This document shows positions 47,849 to 56,970 of a stretch of DNA of 64,000 nucleotides, piece by piece; the stretch's first letter is position 1; the number at the start of each line of letters is the position of its first letter. Both the position numbers and the translations under genes were made by a program. This DNA is from Paenibacillus sp. TCA20 (GTDB taxonomy: Bacteria > Bacillota > Bacilli > Paenibacillales > Paenibacillaceae). The notes under the pieces are model-generated. The model saw nothing but the letters and a program-made list of their open reading frames with translations. It was not told the origin of the DNA and searched no databases. The stretch covers positions 186,001 to 250,000 of the forward strand of contig NZ_BBIW01000003.1 of NCBI RefSeq assembly GCF_000732325.1, in the 5' to 3' direction.

Positions 47849-49039
47849 ATGAGAGAGCGCAGTTTAGACGAGTGGCTTGACCAAATGATTGTGTGGAGAC
47901 GTTATCTTCACCAGAATCCAGAGCTTTCCTTTCATGAAGTGAATACGTCAAGATTTATTGCCGAGCAGCTTGAATCCTTTGGTCTTAAGGTTGTGAAAAA
48001 TGTGGGTGGACACGGTGTAATCGGCATTCTGCACACGAATGAACCAGGGCCTGTCATTATGCTTCGTGCAGATATGGATGCACTCCCTATTCAGGATGAG
48101 AAAGAGACTTCTTATAAGTCCCAAGTAGACGGAGCAATGCATGCTTGCGGTCATGATGGACATATGGCAACCCTGCTGGCTACTGCAGGATATATGAGCG
48201 AGCACAGAGAGGATTTTATTGGCGAAGTGCGGTTTTTGTTCCAGCCTGCCGAGGAGCTTCTTCCTGGAGGAGCGGCAAAAGTGATAGCGGACGGAGCCTT
48301 AACGGATGTCGATGTGATTTACGGTATTCATTTATGGACACCAATTCCACTCGGCCAATATGCCAGCACTCCTGGAGCAATGATGGCCGCGGCGGACGAC
48401 TTTTATATAGAATTAACAGGTAAAGGCGGGCATGGCGGAATGCCCCATACCAGTATTGACAGCATTGTAGCCGGGGCTTCACTTGTGCTCCAGATGCAAA
48501 GTGTTGTCAGTCGATCCGTAGATCCGCTTCAGCCTGCAGTATTAACAATAGGGACAATTAAAGGCGGCTCTGCACAGAATGTAATTGCAGAGAACTTTAC
48601 AATCAGCGGTACGGTTCGTACTTTTGATGAGGAGACACGTTATGTAATGAAGGAACGTGTTCATCAGCTTACAGGGCAGGTAGCTTCTGCATATGGAGCC
48701 GCCTATAACATCAATTATGTGATGGGATACCCGCCTGTCGTTAATGATGACAAGGAAGCGGCCCGTTTTTTTGATACAGCAACGAAGGCATTTGGTGCAG
48801 ATCGAGTGCGTGTAACGCCAAAACTGATGCCGGCTGAGGATTTTGCTTATTATTTGCAGGAGATTCCGGGCTGCTTCATGTTTGTAGGTGCGGGCAATGA
48901 TAATACCGGAGCGATCTATCCGCATCACCATCCCAAGTTTGATTTTGACGAGCAGGCCATGCTCGATGCCATGCTATTATTCATACAAATGACAAAAAGC
49001 TATGCTGAAGAGTATATTACATCAACTGTGCATGCATAA
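47849..49039 (+). CDS. M20-family amidohydrolase (N-acyl-amino acid hydrolase type)
   Basis: 396 residues. WRRYLHQNPELSFHEVNT, LRADMDALPIQDE, MHACGHDGHMATLLA (metal ligands Cys/His), LFQPAEE (catalytic and metal Glu), the lid GKGGHGGMPHTSIDSI and MPAEDFAYY mark the M20D subgroup, which includes YxeP, hippurate hydrolases and N-acetyl-diaminopimelate deacetylase. The exact substrate cannot be told apart. GGGGTGGAG before ATG 47849. Confidence 0.92.
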   Translation: MRERSLDEWLDQMIVWRRYLHQNPELSFHEVNTSRFIAEQLESFGLKVVKNVGGHGVIGILHTNEPGPVIMLRADMDALPIQDEKETSYKSQVDGAMHACGHDGHMATLLATAGYMSEHREDFIGEVRFLFQPAEELLPGGAAKVIADGALTDVDVIYGIHLWTPIPLGQYASTPGAMMAAADDFYIELTGKGGHGGMPHTSIDSIVAGASLVLQMQSVVSRSVDPLQPAVLTIGTIKGGSAQNVIAENFTISGTVRTFDEETRYVMKERVHQLTGQVASAYGAAYNINYVMGYPPVVNDDKEAARFFDTATKAFGADRVRVTPKLMPAEDFAYYLQEIPGCFMFVGAGNDNTGAIYPHHHPKFDFDEQAMLDAMLLFIQMTKSYAEEYITSTVHA

Positions 49040-49051
49040 TGTTTAATAAGT

Positions 49052-49077
49052 GAATCAATTTCATAATACCTTTAGCC
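49052..49077. repeat. partial copy of the recurrent intergenic element
   Basis: From GAATCAATTTCATA through ATACCTTTAGCC it matches 22352-22376 at all but one of the first 25 bases. The expected right arm is replaced by other sequence, where CCTAATC (49076-49082) and GATTAGG (49122-49128) form a new pair. It starts 13 bases after the M20 gene's stop. Confidence 0.7.
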
Positions 49078-49138
49078 TAATCGGGTTAACCTAATGATGA
49101 AATGAAAGGCTTAAATTTCATGATTAGGAGGTCTTCGG

Positions 49139-49573
49139 ATGACGAAGAAATTGGTGTCAGAAGTGATGTCTACCGGAGTAGCGACGGTTTCGGCAGATAA
49201 ACATATTTATGATGTAGCCGTGAGGATGAAGGATCAAGATACAGGCTTTATTCCGATCGTAGAAACGGAGAGCAGCTCTAAGCTGGTTGGTGTCGTAACA
49301 GACCGCGATCTTGTGCTCCGAGGGTATGCGGGCAAGCATTCCGGGTCAACCGGTGTTGAAGAGGTCATGACGAAGAAGGTTCATACCGTGACGAAGGATA
49401 CCACAGCAGATGAAGCAGCTGAGCTGATGGCTAAATACCAGATTCGCAGAGTTCCCGTCATCGAAGGGGATCAGCTGATAGGGATCGTCTCTTTGGGTGA
49501 TTTGGCGGTCACTCATCTGCTTGCTGATAATGCCGGGGAGGCATTGACGCAAATTTCGGAGCATTTACATTGA
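49139..49573 (+). CDS. CBS-pair protein
   Basis: 144 residues made of two CBS repeats and nothing else: VSEVMSTGVATVSADKHIYDVAVRMKDQDTGFIPIVE ... GVVTDRDLVLRGYAGK, and VEEVMTKKVHTVTKDTTADEAAELMAKYQIRRVPVIEGDQLIGIVSLGDLAV. Such proteins bind adenine nucleotides and act as energy sensors; closest in style to B. subtilis YhcV. AGGAGGTC nine bases before ATG 49139. Confidence 0.93.
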   Translation: MTKKLVSEVMSTGVATVSADKHIYDVAVRMKDQDTGFIPIVETESSSKLVGVVTDRDLVLRGYAGKHSGSTGVEEVMTKKVHTVTKDTTADEAAELMAKYQIRRVPVIEGDQLIGIVSLGDLAVTHLLADNAGEALTQISEHLH

Positions 49574-49662
49574 TCCAGCATCCACTTGCATGAAATGTAC
49601 CAGAAAAGTTCATTTTCGCCCATGCGAAATTGGACTTTTCTTTCTTTGGAAGGAGAAGAGAT

Positions 49663-51348
49663 ATGAACACAGACAAAGCTTGTATTGTGCAGCGGGATTT
49701 TACGATATTACTTGAAACAGGCCATCCAAGCTATGAGACCGCTAGAGAACAAATTGCACCCTATGCGGAACTGGTGAAGAGTCCTCCTGCTTTTCATACA
49801 TATAAAATGACCCCACTCACCCTGTGGAGTGCTGCAGCTATGGGGTACAGTGCTGACGATATTATTGAGAGCCTTGTGATGGTGTCCAGGTGGAATGTTC
49901 CTGCGTCACTGATTCAGGATGTTCGCGGAATTGTAGAAAAGTATGGGAAGTTAAAGCTTCAATCGGATGATGAGACTGGAGAATGCATACTTGTAAGCGA
50001 AGAGGCCAAATGGATTGACCAAATTCAGTCACATAAGGCGCTATCCTCGTATTCTTTTGAGCGATTAACCGATACGAAGCTTCTAATACCTGCGAAGGAT
50101 CGCGGGCTAATTAAACAGCAGCTCATTCGTATCGGATATCCTGTTATGGACCAGGCGGGGTATAAGCATGGAAGTCCACTTGCCTTCTCGTGGAAATCAA
50201 TAGAGCAGGGCAAGGGGACCCAGGAATTTCAACTTCGGGACTATCAGATGGAAGCGGCAAACGCCTTTGAAGGATCAGACGGACTTGGAGGAAGTGGAGT
50301 ACTCGTACTCCCTTGTGGCGCGGGCAAGACGATTATCGGAATCGCTGTGATGGAACGACTGCAATGTGAGGTGCTCATTCTGACCTCCAACACGACCTCT
50401 GTTAGACAGTGGATCAGGGAGATTAATGAGAAGACGACAATTCCGGAAGCCTCTGTAGGCGAATACTCCGGGCAGACGAAGGAAGTAAGGCCCGTTACTG
50501 TGGCAACCTATCAAATTATGACTCATCGTAAAAACCAAAAGGATGAATTTACACATATGAAATTGTTCGGAGAGCGCAGCTGGGGGCTCATCATATATGA
50601 TGAGGTGCATTTACTTCCTGCCCCTGTATTTCGGGCTACAGCTGACATCCAGGCTACGAGAAGACTTGGTCTCACTGCCACTTTGGTCCGTGAGGACGGC
50701 TGTGAGCAGGATGTATTTTCACTTATCGGCCCCAAACGTTATGACATGCCCTGGAAAGAGCTGGAGCTGCAAGGCTGGATTGCTGAGGTGGACTGCAGAG
50801 AGATTCGTGTACCTATGGAGGAGGAGCTGAAGCAAAAATACTTGTATGCCGAACCAAGGCAGAAATTTAGACTGGCCTCTGAGAATCCTGCTAAGCTCCC
50901 AGTAGTGAAGCGATTGCTTGACAGTCATCCGGATCTGCCGGCACTCATTATTGGCCAATACGTAGGCCAGCTGAAGCTGCTTGCTGAAGAATTACAGGTG
51001 CCGATTATAACAGGTGCAACCTCTCAGCAGGAAAGAAACCGCCTGTTTGCCGATTTTCGCAAGAAAAAGATTACTACGCTGATTGTCTCGAAGGTCGCTA
51101 ACTTTGCCGTCGATCTACCTGATGCTGCGCTTGCGATTGAGGTATCGGGAAGCTATGGGTCACGACAGGAAGAAGCACAGCGTCTTGGGAGAATTTTGCG
51201 TCCCAAGGAAGGGGCCAATAAAGCTTATTTCTATACCTTGGTATCCAAGGATTCAAGAGAACAGGATTTTGCGTTAAAGAGACAAATGTTTCTTATTGAG
51301 CAGGGGTATGAATATCATGTAGCGGCTGAGAAGGAGGCCACCCTATAA
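49663..51348 (+). CDS. bacterial XPB-type DNA repair helicase
   Basis: Superfamily 2 helicase of 561 residues. Helicase_C_3-type N-terminal region (about 10-185), Walker A PCGAGKT 217-223, DEVH box 313-316, LTAT 337-340 and the XPB-specific RED triplet 343-345 (TLVREDG). The C-terminal RecA lobe has IITGATSQQERNRLF and SGSYGSRQEEAQRLGRILRP. AAGGAGAAGAG precedes ATG 49663. Next gene follows after one base and encodes its usual bacterial companion. A role in DNA repair or transcription-coupled opening is inferred from eukaryal and archaeal XPB. Confidence 0.92.
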   Translation: MNTDKACIVQRDFTILLETGHPSYETAREQIAPYAELVKSPPAFHTYKMTPLTLWSAAAMGYSADDIIESLVMVSRWNVPASLIQDVRGIVEKYGKLKLQSDDETGECILVSEEAKWIDQIQSHKALSSYSFERLTDTKLLIPAKDRGLIKQQLIRIGYPVMDQAGYKHGSPLAFSWKSIEQGKGTQEFQLRDYQMEAANAFEGSDGLGGSGVLVLPCGAGKTIIGIAVMERLQCEVLILTSNTTSVRQWIREINEKTTIPEASVGEYSGQTKEVRPVTVATYQIMTHRKNQKDEFTHMKLFGERSWGLIIYDEVHLLPAPVFRATADIQATRRLGLTATLVREDGCEQDVFSLIGPKRYDMPWKELELQGWIAEVDCREIRVPMEEELKQKYLYAEPRQKFRLASENPAKLPVVKRLLDSHPDLPALIIGQYVGQLKLLAEELQVPIITGATSQQERNRLFADFRKKKITTLIVSKVANFAVDLPDAALAIEVSGSYGSRQEEAQRLGRILRPKEGANKAYFYTLVSKDSREQDFALKRQMFLIEQGYEYHVAAEKEATL

Positions 51349-51349
51349 A

Positions 51350-53242
51350 ATGGCGAACCCAGAACGAATGGCATTCGAGAAAAGTGTAGAGCAATTAAAT
51401 CAGCAGGAGAGGCTGCTGTATTTGACAGCCTTTCGGCTGTTCGGCAGCTCGCCGCTGCAGCTGGACTCGCTTCGGGCGGAGCTGTCGGGTCAGCTAAGCG
51501 GACTCGAGCTGGATCTTGCGGTTCTTCGGTTAAGAGGTCTTCAACTGTTGAAGACGGTAAAGAAAACGTGGGGAGAACAAATCTATTATATTCCTTCTGC
51601 GCATTTAGTATGGCTGACAGAACTAAACTTACTGCCTAAGTTGTCACTGTCAGGTAATCATGATTCCAAGGCGGAGCATGTCCTGCTTGAAGCGAAATCG
51701 GATATTACAGGGGAAGTCCTTCATATCCTGTCTTATATTGCGATTCATGGCATGCCTCTGACTGCCAAAGGGACGATACATAAGAAGACATTGGGCAGGC
51801 TGGGGGAAATGACCGTTCTCCAGTCTTCCGATTTCGAAGGGCTTGCTCTATCTTACGCTCATCCTGATGTTTATCCGGTGCATATCGCAGTGATCATGGA
51901 TCTGCTGTTCAGCCTGGGTCTGGTTCGCAAAGAGGAAAGTCTGATCACGATTGTTGAGGATGTATTGAACAGTTGGCTGGACCTGTCAAATGAACAGATG
52001 AGGCAGAACATTTATCAGATTGCGGTAGAGAGGTATGGATCATCGAGCCCGGGAGCTCAGCACTTTCGTAGTCTGCTGACCTGCTGTGGAAGAAGAGATG
52101 CCGGACGGTCATGGCTCAATCTGGATATGCTCTGCACATGCTTAGTGGATAATGGATTTGCAACACAGATAACATCCACTGAGCTTGCTGATGCTGCCAC
52201 AGGCTGGGCACGTCTGCTGGCTGCCTTTGGCTATGGAGAATTAGGTTCCTCTACGGACGGAGCTTATTATTTTCGATTTGAGGAGCCTGTTGATGAAGAT
52301 GCGGATCGGGCCGAGGATCGAGATGAGGATCGATCGGGGATCTTTGTCCAGCCCGACTTTGAAGTCATGGTGCCGCAGAGCGCTTCCAAACGTCTAACAT
52401 GGATATTGGAGGGCTGTGCAGAGCTTAAGGCTAGGGATCGAATGACGATATACAAATTGACCAAGGAAAGGCTTCATCTTGCGGCTGAGCATGGACTTGA
52501 GCCGGATACGGTCATGGAGTGGCTTGATCAATACAGCGAGACCGGTGTACCCGATCAAGTCCGGTTAACACTGAAGCAATGGGGAGCTGAGCTCGGGAAG
52601 ACGACTTTTGAAGCGGTTATTCTGCTAAGATGCGCCAATCTGAAGGATGCGGATGCGATTGAGGCTCATCCTTCTTATTCGGTATGGCGCTCAGATATGG
52701 AGCGCATTGGCCCGAACCATTTTATTGTAAACAAGGACAAGCTAAATGAAATACAGAAACACCTGACTGCGATGGGCCTCTCTCCTGCAAAGGGCATTAA
52801 AGGTCTTAGTCCTGATACCCGGGTCTATCCGCTGACGAAGGAGCAGGCGGAGCTCCCTGTGAGGTTCTGTGCAGAAACAGGCAGACAAGGCTTCGTATAT
52901 ACCGGAAACAATCTGCACTATTACGAAAAGGTAGAAGATACACCCGACATTTCCAGTCTGCTGCCTGATTTCAAATCGATACCGAAGTCCTGGTATGAGG
53001 AATGGCGGGAATATCATCCTTCAACAGCTAAACAAATGGTTCAGCAGGCTATTTCCTGGCGGATTCGGCTCGGCATCGAATGTGCAGGAATACGAAGAGA
53101 ATTTATCCCGGAGTCGATTGGCAGAGGCGAGCCTTGGTCAGTGAACGGCTATTTTGCGCCGGATAGAGCGGCGAACGTATCCGAGAAGAGTACACTTGTA
53201 CCTTCAGAATGGACAAAGATGTCCCTTATTTTACCAAAATAA
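51350..53242 (+). CDS. XPB-associated helicase-C-like protein
   Basis: 630 residues, no Walker motifs. The N-terminal 300 residues are helical, with winged-helix-like stretches (YLTAFRLFGSSPLQLDSLRAELSG). The middle, GIFVQPDFEVMVPQSASKRLTWILEGCAELKARDRMTIYKLTKERLHLAAEHG, is the Helicase_C_3 (XPB/Ssl2-like) domain. A charged DEDADRAEDRDEDRSG linker precedes it. Starts one base after the helicase stop, so translation is coupled. It probably forms a complex with the helicase and supplies DNA binding. Function not established. Confidence 0.85.
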   Translation: MANPERMAFEKSVEQLNQQERLLYLTAFRLFGSSPLQLDSLRAELSGQLSGLELDLAVLRLRGLQLLKTVKKTWGEQIYYIPSAHLVWLTELNLLPKLSLSGNHDSKAEHVLLEAKSDITGEVLHILSYIAIHGMPLTAKGTIHKKTLGRLGEMTVLQSSDFEGLALSYAHPDVYPVHIAVIMDLLFSLGLVRKEESLITIVEDVLNSWLDLSNEQMRQNIYQIAVERYGSSSPGAQHFRSLLTCCGRRDAGRSWLNLDMLCTCLVDNGFATQITSTELADAATGWARLLAAFGYGELGSSTDGAYYFRFEEPVDEDADRAEDRDEDRSGIFVQPDFEVMVPQSASKRLTWILEGCAELKARDRMTIYKLTKERLHLAAEHGLEPDTVMEWLDQYSETGVPDQVRLTLKQWGAELGKTTFEAVILLRCANLKDADAIEAHPSYSVWRSDMERIGPNHFIVNKDKLNEIQKHLTAMGLSPAKGIKGLSPDTRVYPLTKEQAELPVRFCAETGRQGFVYTGNNLHYYEKVEDTPDISSLLPDFKSIPKSWYEEWREYHPSTAKQMVQQAISWRIRLGIECAGIRREFIPESIGRGEPWSVNGYFAPDRAANVSEKSTLVPSEWTKMSLILPK

Positions 53243-53362
53243 GTTAATTATCCAGCAAGATGGAGACAAAAACTCTTCTTATGTATAGGCTGATATGTTA
53301 TGATAGATATAGTCCTTTTCCGAAAAGAATTGGAACTTTGATATAGATCGGGATGAATTTTC

Positions 53363-53803
53363 ATGAGCGTATCTGAGCTAAATACGGTTGATATGGCCCA
53401 AGTGCTGTCATACGCCTATGAACTAGGCGATATGATTAACCAATCTACGTTAGTAACAGATTATTTATATTGGAAAGAGCGGGTTCAGCAGAATCCAGAG
53501 ATTCAAGAATGGGTCCGACGTCTTTCGGACAAGAAGGAGCTATTCGCGGAAACGGAGCGCTTTGGGCATTTCCACCCCAATTATCATAGTGCCAAAGACG
53601 AAGTTAAGGCTGTAGAGGATCAGCTTGAAACTTATGAAGAAGTTAGACGTTTTAAGGAAGCTGAGGCACAGTTAGACGATATGCTGCATCAGATGTCTGA
53701 GACGATCGCTTTCTCTGTTTCTAGTTCCATTAAAGTTCCTAGCAACGATCCTTCACCAAAAGGCGGCTGCGGCGGGGGCGGAAGCTGCGGTTGCGGCGGC
53801 TGA
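53363..53803 (+). CDS. ylbF: YlbF (RicF-like), with Gly/Cys-rich tail
   Basis: 146 residues. VLSYAYELGDMINQSTLVTDYLYWKERVQQNPEIQEWVRRLSDKKELFAETERFGHFHPNYHSAKDEVKAVEDQLETYEEVRRFKEAE is the YlbF helical domain. In B. subtilis, YlbF, YmcA and YaaT form a complex with Fe-S clusters that guides RNase Y and promotes sporulation, competence and biofilms. The tail KGGCGGGGSCGCGG carries three Cys suited to the cluster. Followed by ylbG, as in Bacillus. Confidence 0.94.
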   Translation: MSVSELNTVDMAQVLSYAYELGDMINQSTLVTDYLYWKERVQQNPEIQEWVRRLSDKKELFAETERFGHFHPNYHSAKDEVKAVEDQLETYEEVRRFKEAEAQLDDMLHQMSETIAFSVSSSIKVPSNDPSPKGGCGGGGSCGCGG

Positions 53804-53841
53804 TTTGTTCTTCATGAACGCCGATGCCGGTACAAGGAGGA

Positions 53842-53871
53842 TTTTGCAATAGACAGATATAGCAAAATCTG
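53842..53871 (+). other. hairpin between ylbF and ylbG
   Basis: GATTTTGC (53842-53849) and GCAAAATC (53864-53871) pair directly after an orphan AAGGAGG. No reading frame uses that ribosome site (a TTG-CAA-TAG follows), so it may be a leader element for ylbG. Confidence 0.4.
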
Positions 53872-53890
53872 AAGAAGAGGTGAATTTCGC

Positions 53891-54157
53891 ATGTTTGCAC
53901 AGCGAACAGGATATATCATATGGGTCAGTGATCTAAAAGCTGCTCGCAATCTAGAAAAATATGGCACAGTACATTATATCTCAAGAAGAATGCATTACGT
54001 CGTAATGTATGTGAACGCAGAGCGCGCAGAGGATACAATGAAGAATGTCAAAAGACTATCCTATGTTCGCAAGATTGAACGTTCATACCGAAATGAGATT
54101 AAAACGGAGTACAGTAAGGACATTCCGGACAAAACCAGCTTTTACGGCGGGATTTGA
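53891..54157 (+). CDS. ylbG: YlbG (DUF2129) protein
   Basis: 88 residues: RTGYIIWVSDLKAARNLEKYGTVHYISRRMHYVVMYVNAERAEDTMKNVKRLSYVRKIERSYRNEIKTEY, the DUF2129 domain. Conserved next to ylbF in Bacillales; function unknown. GAAGAGGTGAA precedes the ATG. Confidence 0.95.
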   Translation: MFAQRTGYIIWVSDLKAARNLEKYGTVHYISRRMHYVVMYVNAERAEDTMKNVKRLSYVRKIERSYRNEIKTEYSKDIPDKTSFYGGI

Positions 54158-54202
54158 CCTGGTGTAAATACATCGGGAGGGAATTTCATATACAATCCGG
54201 CG

Positions 54203-54231
54203 GAGCGGCCCAATAGGCCGCTCTTTATTTT
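54203..54231 (+). terminator. terminator of ylbF-ylbG
   Basis: GAGCGGCC / GGCCGCTC with loop CAATA, then TTTATTTT. Confidence 0.9.
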
Positions 54232-54416
54232 CATAAATTTGAATCCCTCCATCGATCAGATAGGGCTGCCGTCGGATGATTTTTTTGATTAACATACTAA
54301 CAACTCAAATTTCTTATCACAGGAAGCAATTTTACCTTGAGCTATCGGGACTTATGTTGTAATATATTGGTTAAATATGTAGATAGAAAGACCTATCTTG
54401 TGGAGAGTGATATCCC

Positions 54417-54854
54417 ATGCGAGACAAGTTGATGCAGCGCTGGAGCACTTACGAACCTTTTTATGTGGCTCTAGGTGATAAGAGAGTAGCTGATGTTGTC
54501 ATTACGAACCATGCTAAGCTAAGATATGCGGACCGAGTAAGACAGGATAATAACGATATTGAGAACATTGCAGCATGGCTCTGGGAGTGCCTCAAGCAGA
54601 ACAGGATTTCACCCTACTATCGGAATGAGCAAGATGTTTATCTCATTGATGGTGATCTGGTCGTGGTTGCTGAATTCTCTGAGTTGCCTGGTGAATATGA
54701 TATTACAGGGAATCCGCTTCACAAAATGATCATTGTCACTTTCCTTGGACGGATGTCAGAGACGATTGAACTGCGTGATTTGAAGACTTACTATTCCTGG
54801 CTGCGGCATTCTAGACGAATGACGCTGGTGAAGAACAGCCGTAAGAGAAAGTAA
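54417..54854 (+). CDS. protein of unknown function (145 aa)
   Basis: VADVVITNHAKLRYADRVR, then an acidic helix and a beta region VYLIDGDLVVVAEFSELPGE ... KMIIVTFLGRM, ending in a very basic tail (RHSRRMTLVKNSRKRK). The HAxxRxxDR pattern vaguely recalls RelE/DUF4258-type folds, but I would not assign it. The ATG follows GGAGAGTG. Own terminator. Confidence 0.6.
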   Translation: MRDKLMQRWSTYEPFYVALGDKRVADVVITNHAKLRYADRVRQDNNDIENIAAWLWECLKQNRISPYYRNEQDVYLIDGDLVVVAEFSELPGEYDITGNPLHKMIIVTFLGRMSETIELRDLKTYYSWLRHSRRMTLVKNSRKRK

Positions 54855-54922
54855 CACTGAGCCTAGCTAGCTTTGTAGCTTTGTTTGAGAAAGAGCTTTC
54901 CTTGGAATAATCGCTTTGTTCG

Positions 54923-54952
54923 AAAAGTGTGCATATATGCACACTTTTTTTT
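54923..54952 (+). terminator. terminator after the unknown gene
   Basis: AAAAGTGTGCATATATGCACACTTTTTTTT: self-complementary stem with an eight-base T tail. Confidence 0.95.
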
Positions 54953-54997
54953 GTGGATCGGTTACAATAAGTAAAGTTTAAGGGGGAGTAGACCAAG

Positions 54998-55912
54998 ATG
55001 AACTTTCACCAGCTACACATTTTTTATACCGTTGCGGACAAAGGGAGCTTCTCTGCAGCAGCTCAGGCTTTACATATGACACAACCGGCAGTCACGATGC
55101 AGATTCAATCACTGGAGGATTACTTCGGAACGAAGCTGATACATCGCTCTACGAAGAGGATCGAGTTATCGGAGGCTGGAGAAGCATTGCTCCCTTATGC
55201 CCTGCGCAGCATGGAGCTGTTTCGTGAAACGGACGAAGCGATGTCCTCCTTTACGGACAAGCTTCAGGGGAGACTGCTGATTGGCGCCAGCCTGACCATT
55301 GGTGAATATGTCCTGCCCCGTCTGCTTGGACCCTTCGGCAAGAAGCATCCCGATATATCGATTGTCATGAATGTGATGAACACGACTCAAATTATTGAAG
55401 GAATTATGAAGCATCAGCTGAATTTTGGAATGATTGAGGCGCCGCTCTCGCATCCGGATTTAATCGTTCAGCCTGCCATGCGGGATGAGCTGAAGCTGAT
55501 CGTCCCAGGGAATCATCCGCTGACCTATAAAGAAGAGATTGGGCTGCATGATCTGCTTGAGTATCCATTTATTGTGCGTGAGAAGGGATCAGGAACAAGG
55601 CAGGTCATGGAGGATGCTATTCGTGAGCATGGAGTGGACCCGGCAAAGCTCAACACAGTGATGGAGCTGGGCAGCACAGGAGCTATTAAATCCGCCGTCG
55701 AGGCAGGTGTGGGTATAACAATAATATCTCCTTCCTCAGTGAAGCATGAAGTCACACTCGGTCTTCTCAAGGTACTGGAGCTGAAGGATATTGAGTTCAA
55801 ACGAGAATTTTATGAGGTGTATTCTAAATCATCGATGCTGCCTATTTCGGCGGTGACCTTCTTGAATTACTTGAAGAAGCAGGCACAGTCTTTAGACGAG
55901 AGCTTCGATTAA
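54998..55912 (+). CDS. LysR-family transcriptional regulator
   Basis: 304 residues. HLHIFYTVADKGSFSAAAQALHMTQPAVTMQIQSLEDYFGTKLIHRS is the winged helix; about 90-295 is the periplasmic-binding-like effector domain (LLIGASLTIGEYVLPRLLGPFGKKHPDISI, GTRQVMEDAIREHG, VEAGVGITIISP). The pattern is close to the CysL/CysB-like subgroup, so sulfur metabolism is one possible theme. AGGGGGAG precedes the ATG at 54998. Target genes are not evident; the PHP gene 42 bases downstream is in the same direction. Confidence 0.92.
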   Translation: MNFHQLHIFYTVADKGSFSAAAQALHMTQPAVTMQIQSLEDYFGTKLIHRSTKRIELSEAGEALLPYALRSMELFRETDEAMSSFTDKLQGRLLIGASLTIGEYVLPRLLGPFGKKHPDISIVMNVMNTTQIIEGIMKHQLNFGMIEAPLSHPDLIVQPAMRDELKLIVPGNHPLTYKEEIGLHDLLEYPFIVREKGSGTRQVMEDAIREHGVDPAKLNTVMELGSTGAIKSAVEAGVGITIISPSSVKHEVTLGLLKVLELKDIEFKREFYEVYSKSSMLPISAVTFLNYLKKQAQSLDESFD

Positions 55913-55954
55913 AATGGCTCTGACAAGCGGAATAACGAAAGGTGTGCTCTAATT

Positions 55955-56809
55955 ATGTCTATGGAAAACGGAATAAACCGCTGTGATTTGCATACGCATA
56001 CGCTGGCTTCAGACGGTATGCAGTCACCTGCAGACAATGTCCGGCTTGCATCAGCTAGAGGTCTTGTGGCTGTGGCGATTACAGATCATGACACCGTCTC
56101 GGGTGTGGAGGAAGCCGTGAAGGCGGGGGAACAATATGGCATCCAGGTCGTTCCAGGTGTCGAGATCAGCACCCGGGCCGGAGGTAAGGATATCCATGTG
56201 CTTGGATATTTTGTTGATATACACAACGCTAAATTTCTAGAGCGGCTCGAATCTCTCAGACGTACTCGGGAAGGGCGGAATACGCGTATTCTGGAGAAGC
56301 TGCAGGAGCTTGGGCTGTCGGTGACGATGGATGACGTAATCCGTGTCATGAACAGACCTTTGGACAAGGATGAGACGATTGGACGTCCGCACATTGCCGA
56401 TGCACTTGTTCATAAAGGTTATGTTAAGAACATGCGCGAAGCATTTGATCTCTATCTGGCTGAAGGGAAGCCGGGGTTCGTTAGTGTTCCTCGTGTATCA
56501 CCTGCTGAAGCGATGGAATGGATTAGAGAGGCCGGCGGTAAGCCCGTTCTGGCGCATCCAGGTCTGTATGGGGACGACGAGCTGGTGAAGGGAATGATTG
56601 AGCAGGGCAAGCCCGAGGGTATTGAGGTCTACCATTCCGATCATGGCCCGGCGGAAGAAGCACGGTACAGAGCTATGGCTGAAAAATATAGTCTTGTCAT
56701 GACAGGTGGATCAGACTTTCACGGGGAGAGACAGGGTGTCGTCTTTCACGGAGATTTGGGCAGTGTGACCGTGGATGCAGAAGTTCTGGAACAGTTAAAC
56801 GGAAAGTAA
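55955..56809 (+). CDS. PHP-domain phosphoesterase (YciV/RnaAM type)
   Basis: 284 residues. The N-terminal CDLHTHTLASDGMQSP, AITDHDTVSG and VVPGVEIST provide His/Asp/Glu metal ligands, and LAHPG and MTGGSDFHG near the C-terminus the remaining ones. The family includes 3',5'-nucleoside bisphosphate phosphatases and 5'-3' RNA exonucleases (YciV). DNA polymerase-like PHP domains are longer and fused. Probably cotranscribed with the LysR gene. Confidence 0.9.
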   Translation: MSMENGINRCDLHTHTLASDGMQSPADNVRLASARGLVAVAITDHDTVSGVEEAVKAGEQYGIQVVPGVEISTRAGGKDIHVLGYFVDIHNAKFLERLESLRRTREGRNTRILEKLQELGLSVTMDDVIRVMNRPLDKDETIGRPHIADALVHKGYVKNMREAFDLYLAEGKPGFVSVPRVSPAEAMEWIREAGGKPVLAHPGLYGDDELVKGMIEQGKPEGIEVYHSDHGPAEEARYRAMAEKYSLVMTGGSDFHGERQGVVFHGDLGSVTVDAEVLEQLNGK

Positions 56810-56876
56810 ACTGCAGCGTAAGATGAAACGGAAGCACCAAAAATACCTGCAGCAGTCTGAGCCATCCCTAATCTAA

Positions 56877-56935
56877 AAAACACCTTCAAAAGTGCCGCCA
56901 TCCTGTAAATTGGCTGCATTTTATGAAGGTGTTTT
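56877..56935. terminator. bidirectional terminator between the PHP gene and rqcH
   Basis: AAAACACCTTCA / TGAAGGTGTTTT, 12 perfect pairs flanked by A and T tracts. Confidence 0.85.
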
Positions 56936-56970
56936 GTCTATCATTAGTTCTTCACATGATCTGCTCTAGG

